A stretch of DNA of 64,000 nucleotides from assembly GCA_025558075.1 (NCBI GenBank), contig JAHLKF010000031.1:101517-165516 (forward strand). The letters are read 5' to 3'. The position numbers and the translations under genes were made by a program. Position 1 is the stretch's first letter. Every line of letters begins with the position of its first letter. This document shows positions 61,360-64,000 of the stretch, one piece after another. Under the pieces are notes generated by a model. That model was not told the origin of the DNA, made no database searches, and worked only from the letters and a program-made list of their open reading frames with translations. Source of the stretch: Gaertneriomyces semiglobifer (Eukaryota; Chytridiomycota; Chytridiomycetes; Spizellomycetales; Spizellomycetaceae).

Positions 61360-62022
61360 TTATTTTTCCTCAGATTCAGTTTCTTCAACAGCATCGTCCT
61401 CGTCATCGTCACCAACAAAAGCTTTGGAGGCCTTGGAGTTGGTTTTGGATTGCTTCGTACTGATCCCCATAAAGTCCAAGTGCAAAGGTTTCAACGTAAG
61501 ACCGTATTTTTTGTCTTTGGTGTTGAACCATCCGTTCACTTGACAGGTAACGTTAATGGATTGAGGTTTCTCCAACTCTTTCATTTCACGGGTCGTCGAC
61601 AGTCTGATGTTGCTGGTACACACAAAACTCTTTCCATTTTTGGTGACAGGGAGCTTCAACCAGAGGCTTGTGAAATCTTGATCTTTGCAAATAGGTTGCA
61701 AGGTGAACTTCTTGAAACCGCTTTGAGGCGCGTCGGTGACACATTGAGCGAGATGACCTTCCAAAATAGTCAAGGCTCTACCGACGTCCTCAGCAATCTG
61801 AACAAGAAGACAGTAGGTGGTTTTCTCAAATTTGTTACTGACGACCAATTTGGTTTCCGTCACAGCATGGAACAAGAGGTTGTTAGGGATTCCATCGGAC
61901 ATGGACAACGATGTCATCGCAAAGGAGTCCGGTTTGTCCGTCAGCTTGAGAGGTCGGAACTTGATCTTGTCCTTGTACGCGGCGACAAGAGACGTGGGGT
62001 GAACGGATGAGTTGGAGTCCAT
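61360..62022 (-). CDS. Probable single-stranded DNA-binding protein (element C)
   Basis: 220 aa with predicted OB-like beta strands (QSINVTCQVNGWFNTKDKKY), basic surface residues and a long acidic C-terminal tail (AFVGDDDEDDAVEETESEEK). The acidic tail after a flexible KASK linker is characteristic of viral SSBs. Next to replication genes. No diagnostic sequence motif exists for this family, so confidence is moderate. It is served by the CCCCTTTTATAA box at 62,137 (~120 bp upstream). Confidence 0.5.
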   Translation of the reverse strand: MDSNSSVHPTSLVAAYKDKIKFRPLKLTDKPDSFAMTSLSMSDGIPNNLLFHAVTETKLVVSNKFEKTTYCLLVQIAEDVGRALTILEGHLAQCVTDAPQSGFKKFTLQPICKDQDFTSLWLKLPVTKNGKSFVCTSNIRLSTTREMKELEKPQSINVTCQVNGWFNTKDKKYGLTLKPLHLDFMGISTKQSKTNSKASKAFVGDDDEDDAVEETESEEK

Positions 62023-62082
62023 TGTGGTGCTAGAGTAATCGCTTGCTACTGATTGTCGACCCCAAGATTGGATTGCCTTGTT

Positions 62083-62100
62083 GGTTGGTTGGTTGGTTGG
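62083..62100. repeat. Short GGTT repeat
   Basis: Four to five GGTT units in the leader of the SSB-like gene (TTGGTTGGTTGG core). May be a slippage site; no known function. Confidence 0.4.
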
Positions 62101-62136
62101 TGATGAGAATGGTGGAGGGGCAAAGCGGAAACCGGT

Positions 62137-62148
62137 CCCCTTTTATAA
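62137..62148. promoter_or_regulatory. Bidirectional TATA box CCCCTTTTATAA (second copy)
   Basis: Between the divergent SSB-like gene (ATG 62,022) and the basic-protein gene (ATG 62,247), ~100-120 bp from each. Identical 12-mer to 60,379-60,390. Confidence 0.6.
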
Positions 62149-62246
62149 TTTTTCAGCGTCGTTTTAGTGTGGACCCCTCTACCACTAGGTTGGCCCTGCC
62201 AGAGCAGAAAAAGAGACGTACACACCATCATCGATCATTATCAACC

Positions 62247-62636
62247 ATGCGTCCACAAGGCAACCACGTTGGAAAAGTTCGCAACGTACGTCAGACGTCT
62301 GCCAAGCGTACCTCCGTTACAAAGGATACGAAAACCCCTTTGTTCCGCAAAAGAATCACAAGACCGGCACGCACAGCAAGCGTTCAACGACCTCAGCCAA
62401 GACCAAACCACCGGTTCGAAACCTATTTCCGAAGAAACGCACGGGAGTTCCCGCAGCGACAAAGAAAGATTGGAAAAACATTACGATCCACGTTTTACGT
62501 CCGCCACAAACAGGTTCAGGGCAAACGGGGAAACGTACCATGTTTGAGGGGGTGGGCCCGCCCATTCATAAACGTCGGGGTCCACAGGTGCGTTGAGTCA
62601 ATGAGCGCAAGGTTGGCGGGAACTTTTTGGGTGTGA
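62247..62636 (+). CDS. Small Arg/Lys-rich protein (element C)
   Basis: 129 aa from the ATG at 62,247. Strongly basic (RITRPARTASVQRPQPRPNH, RRNAREFPQRQRK), with almost no acidic residues, ending in a hydrophobic GTFWV. Core/histone-like proteins of adenovirus-type elements have this composition. The role is inferred: condenses viral DNA. Confidence 0.45.
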   Translation: MRPQGNHVGKVRNVRQTSAKRTSVTKDTKTPLFRKRITRPARTASVQRPQPRPNHRFETYFRRNAREFPQRQRKIGKTLRSTFYVRHKQVQGKRGNVPCLRGWARPFINVGVHRCVESMSARLAGTFWV

Positions 62637-62848
62637 ATGGCTGGACGTGCATGTCGGTAATTGAACATGCCAAAAACCTTGTGTTACCTCATTCTACGAT
62701 TTTTTACCCATGTTGAAGGTCTTGTACTATTGACAGGGCTTTTTGAACCCCATATACTTTTTGTTTTCCATATAAATACAAGATGTGTTTTGTGTGTTTC
62801 TTATCATGTAGACCCAGCACCACTATTACTACTACTAAGCACCACGGT
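62637..62848. promoter_or_regulatory. Promoter of the polymerase gene
   Basis: TATAAATA at 62,771-62,778, ~72 bp before the ATG at 62,849. The ATG at 62,783 lies only ~5 bp after the box and would be at or before the start of transcription, so it is unlikely to be used. Confidence 0.5.
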
Positions 62849-63820
62849 ATGAGCCTTACAGGCAGTCTCCAACAGAGAGAGCGATCACCCTCTCCAGGCG
62901 CTGCCACCACAACGCAGGCCCCATCTTTCAAGTTTGACGTCCGGTACACGAACGATGGCCGTCCTGTTAGAGTCACCATGTTCCCCATGTTATTGGGTAA
63001 CACTCGTGATACTGAGACGGACGAAACATTGATCAGAGAAGTGGCGGCCGACATCTTTCGAGCTCGTATTTTGAAGGAAGTGCAGCTGTTTCGACCGGGC
63101 ATGTCGCAAGAGCAAGCTGACGAAGCGGTCACAGGACTGTTGCAGTTGGGCGACTCAGCCGAAGACCAGTACACGGCCAACACGCATAACCTCAAGCTGA
63201 AAGATGTGAAGCGTCCAGCATTCGACGAGTTGATGGCAAAGGTAGCATACAAGAACGTCACATGGCGCACCACGAGTTGGACGTACTACATCGACCCCAA
63301 GGTTTTCTTTTTCGGTTCAGGAGGAAGGAGCAAGAAAAAGATTCCGGGTGTACGCAACCACTCTTTACAAAGCTACGAACATGAGGGTCAACCGGTCAGT
63401 TGTGCAGCTCTGCCCATTTTGCTCCACATGATCCATCACTCACCTGACGAGTATCCGAGTGGAAGAAAAATGGTGTCGGCGGCCCGCTTTCAACGAGTGG
63501 TGCGTCTCGCTTTTGAGTTGCAACAAAAGCTTGGCTGGGAGGCCGAGGTATCGATGGCTGACCTGGGAGCGTTTGTGAAACATCCCGACTACACGACGTA
63601 TCGGTTGGTGATGATCGTACCACCCATCAAAGACATGACGTACTTTAGTTGGATCGGTGAAGACTATGTATTCGACGATTCAGTTGACGTGGATCCCAAG
63701 ATCGTGTACATCCATTTGACCGACGACAACCATTATTGTCGGTCTCACACCCGCACATTCATCAGTCATCAGCGTGGATCCACAATCGAGCGTGGGTGTG
63801 GTGTCAGCGATGCATTGTAA
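62849..63820 (+). pseudogene. N-terminal part of a Polinton-type DNA polymerase B (element C)
   Basis: 323 aa from the ATG at 62,849, mixed alpha/beta. Near its end is KIVYIHLTDDNHYC, reminiscent of the NHY-containing segment that precedes the zinc fingers of polinton/adintovirus PolB. After it, Cys/His-rich coding continues only in other frames: WCQRCIVTFRHCEHHQC around 63,780-63,830 and then the frame at 63,888. So the gene seems to have two frame changes within ~130 bp, by decay, introns or sequence error. Confidence 0.45.
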
Positions 63821-63887
63821 CATTTCGACACTGTGAACATCATCAATGTGATCCTGAGGACGAACGACAGAACGCAGCCCTAAACGA

Positions 63888-64000
63888 ATGCGCATTAACC
63901 GTACTTGTGACTCATGCAACGCCTCTTACGGTGAAGGAGAGCGACACATCTGTAACGTCAAGCAGTGCATGTTCTGTCGACTGCGGAAACCGGTTGACAA
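63888..64000 (+). CDS. PolB zinc-finger region, cut by window end (element C)
   Basis: The frame at 63,888 is open to the window end: TCDSCNASYGEGERHICNVK, then QCMFCRLRKPVDK. The C-x2-C...H-x-C...C-x2-C arrangement is the zinc ribbon that lies just before the exonuclease domain of Polinton-type family B polymerases. The catalytic domains must lie beyond 64,000. Confidence 0.45.
   Translation, partial: MRINRTCDSCNASYGEGERHICNVKQCMFCRLRKPVD

Noticed and set aside
62083..62100. GGTT repeats as a telomere or G-quadruplex
   Set aside because: Only four or five units with two-base G runs; too weak to claim either.

Overview
The window looks like nuclear DNA of a eukaryotic microbe (fungus or fungus-like protist; not resolvable from sequence alone) densely packed with integrated DNA-virus-like elements of the Polinton / Polinton-like virus (PLV) type, plus LTR retrotransposons. 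The reasons are double-jelly-roll-type major capsid candidates, FtsK/A32-type packaging ATPases, penton-like minor capsid proteins, adhesin-like fibres, rve (DDE) integrases, a tyrosine recombinase, virus-type DNA polymerases and helicases, and a chromodomain Ty3-like retroelement. No ordinary host housekeeping gene, rRNA, tRNA or CRISPR was recognised.

Layout. (1) About 1-14 kb, PLV 'A': fibre (cut by the window edge), Lys-rich coiled coil, unknown structural genes, penton, ATPase, MCP, a 50-aa basic protein, an iteron-bearing gap, two small genes, a 1346-aa polymerase-SF1 helicase-HNH protein and a DDE integrase. (2) About 14.2-18.65 kb, a truncated module 'E': AEP-primase/OBP-like helicase (primase half missing) and tyrosine recombinase, ending in an 827-bp terminal repeat. 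(3) 18.65-21.5 kb: a perfect 57-bp palindrome, ~300-bp tandem repeats and a truncated Ty3 element. (4) 21.54-45.36 kb, PLV 'B', 23.8 kb between inverted ~827-bp terminal repeats: tyrosine recombinase, primase-helicase, an internal terminal-repeat fragment, chromodomain DDE integrase, F-box-like protein, D5-type helicase, ATPase, penton, Lys-rich protein, MCP, unknown structural genes and a very large fibre gene. B is decaying: frameshifts, in-frame TGA/TAG codons and a 993-bp non-autonomous LTR element in the fibre. (5) 45.36-57.4 kb: palindrome, tandem repeats, a Ty3 chromovirus on the minus strand (46,369-55,405) and a second, mostly deleted relative. (6) About 57.9-64 kb, virus-like element 'C': NUMOD4-HNH protein, ATPase, an SSB-like protein, a basic protein and the N-terminal part of a Polinton-type family B polymerase cut by the window end.

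How it fits together. A and B carry a shared morphogenesis module; their fibre N-termini and coiled coils are clearly homologous. Their genome-replication modules are unrelated: polymerase/SF1 helicase in A, SF3 helicase plus AEP/OBP primase-helicase in B. The AEP/OBP-plus-tyrosine-recombinase pair occurs twice, as a 4.45-kb inverted duplication, each time beside the same terminal repeat. That repeat contains GTTTCC iterons and two long hairpins that look like recombinase or origin sites. A 3.6-kb block (terminal repeat, palindrome, tandem repeats, Ty3 3' end) is also duplicated between 17.8-21.46 kb and 44.5-48.47 kb, so the locus has undergone repeat-mediated rearrangement.
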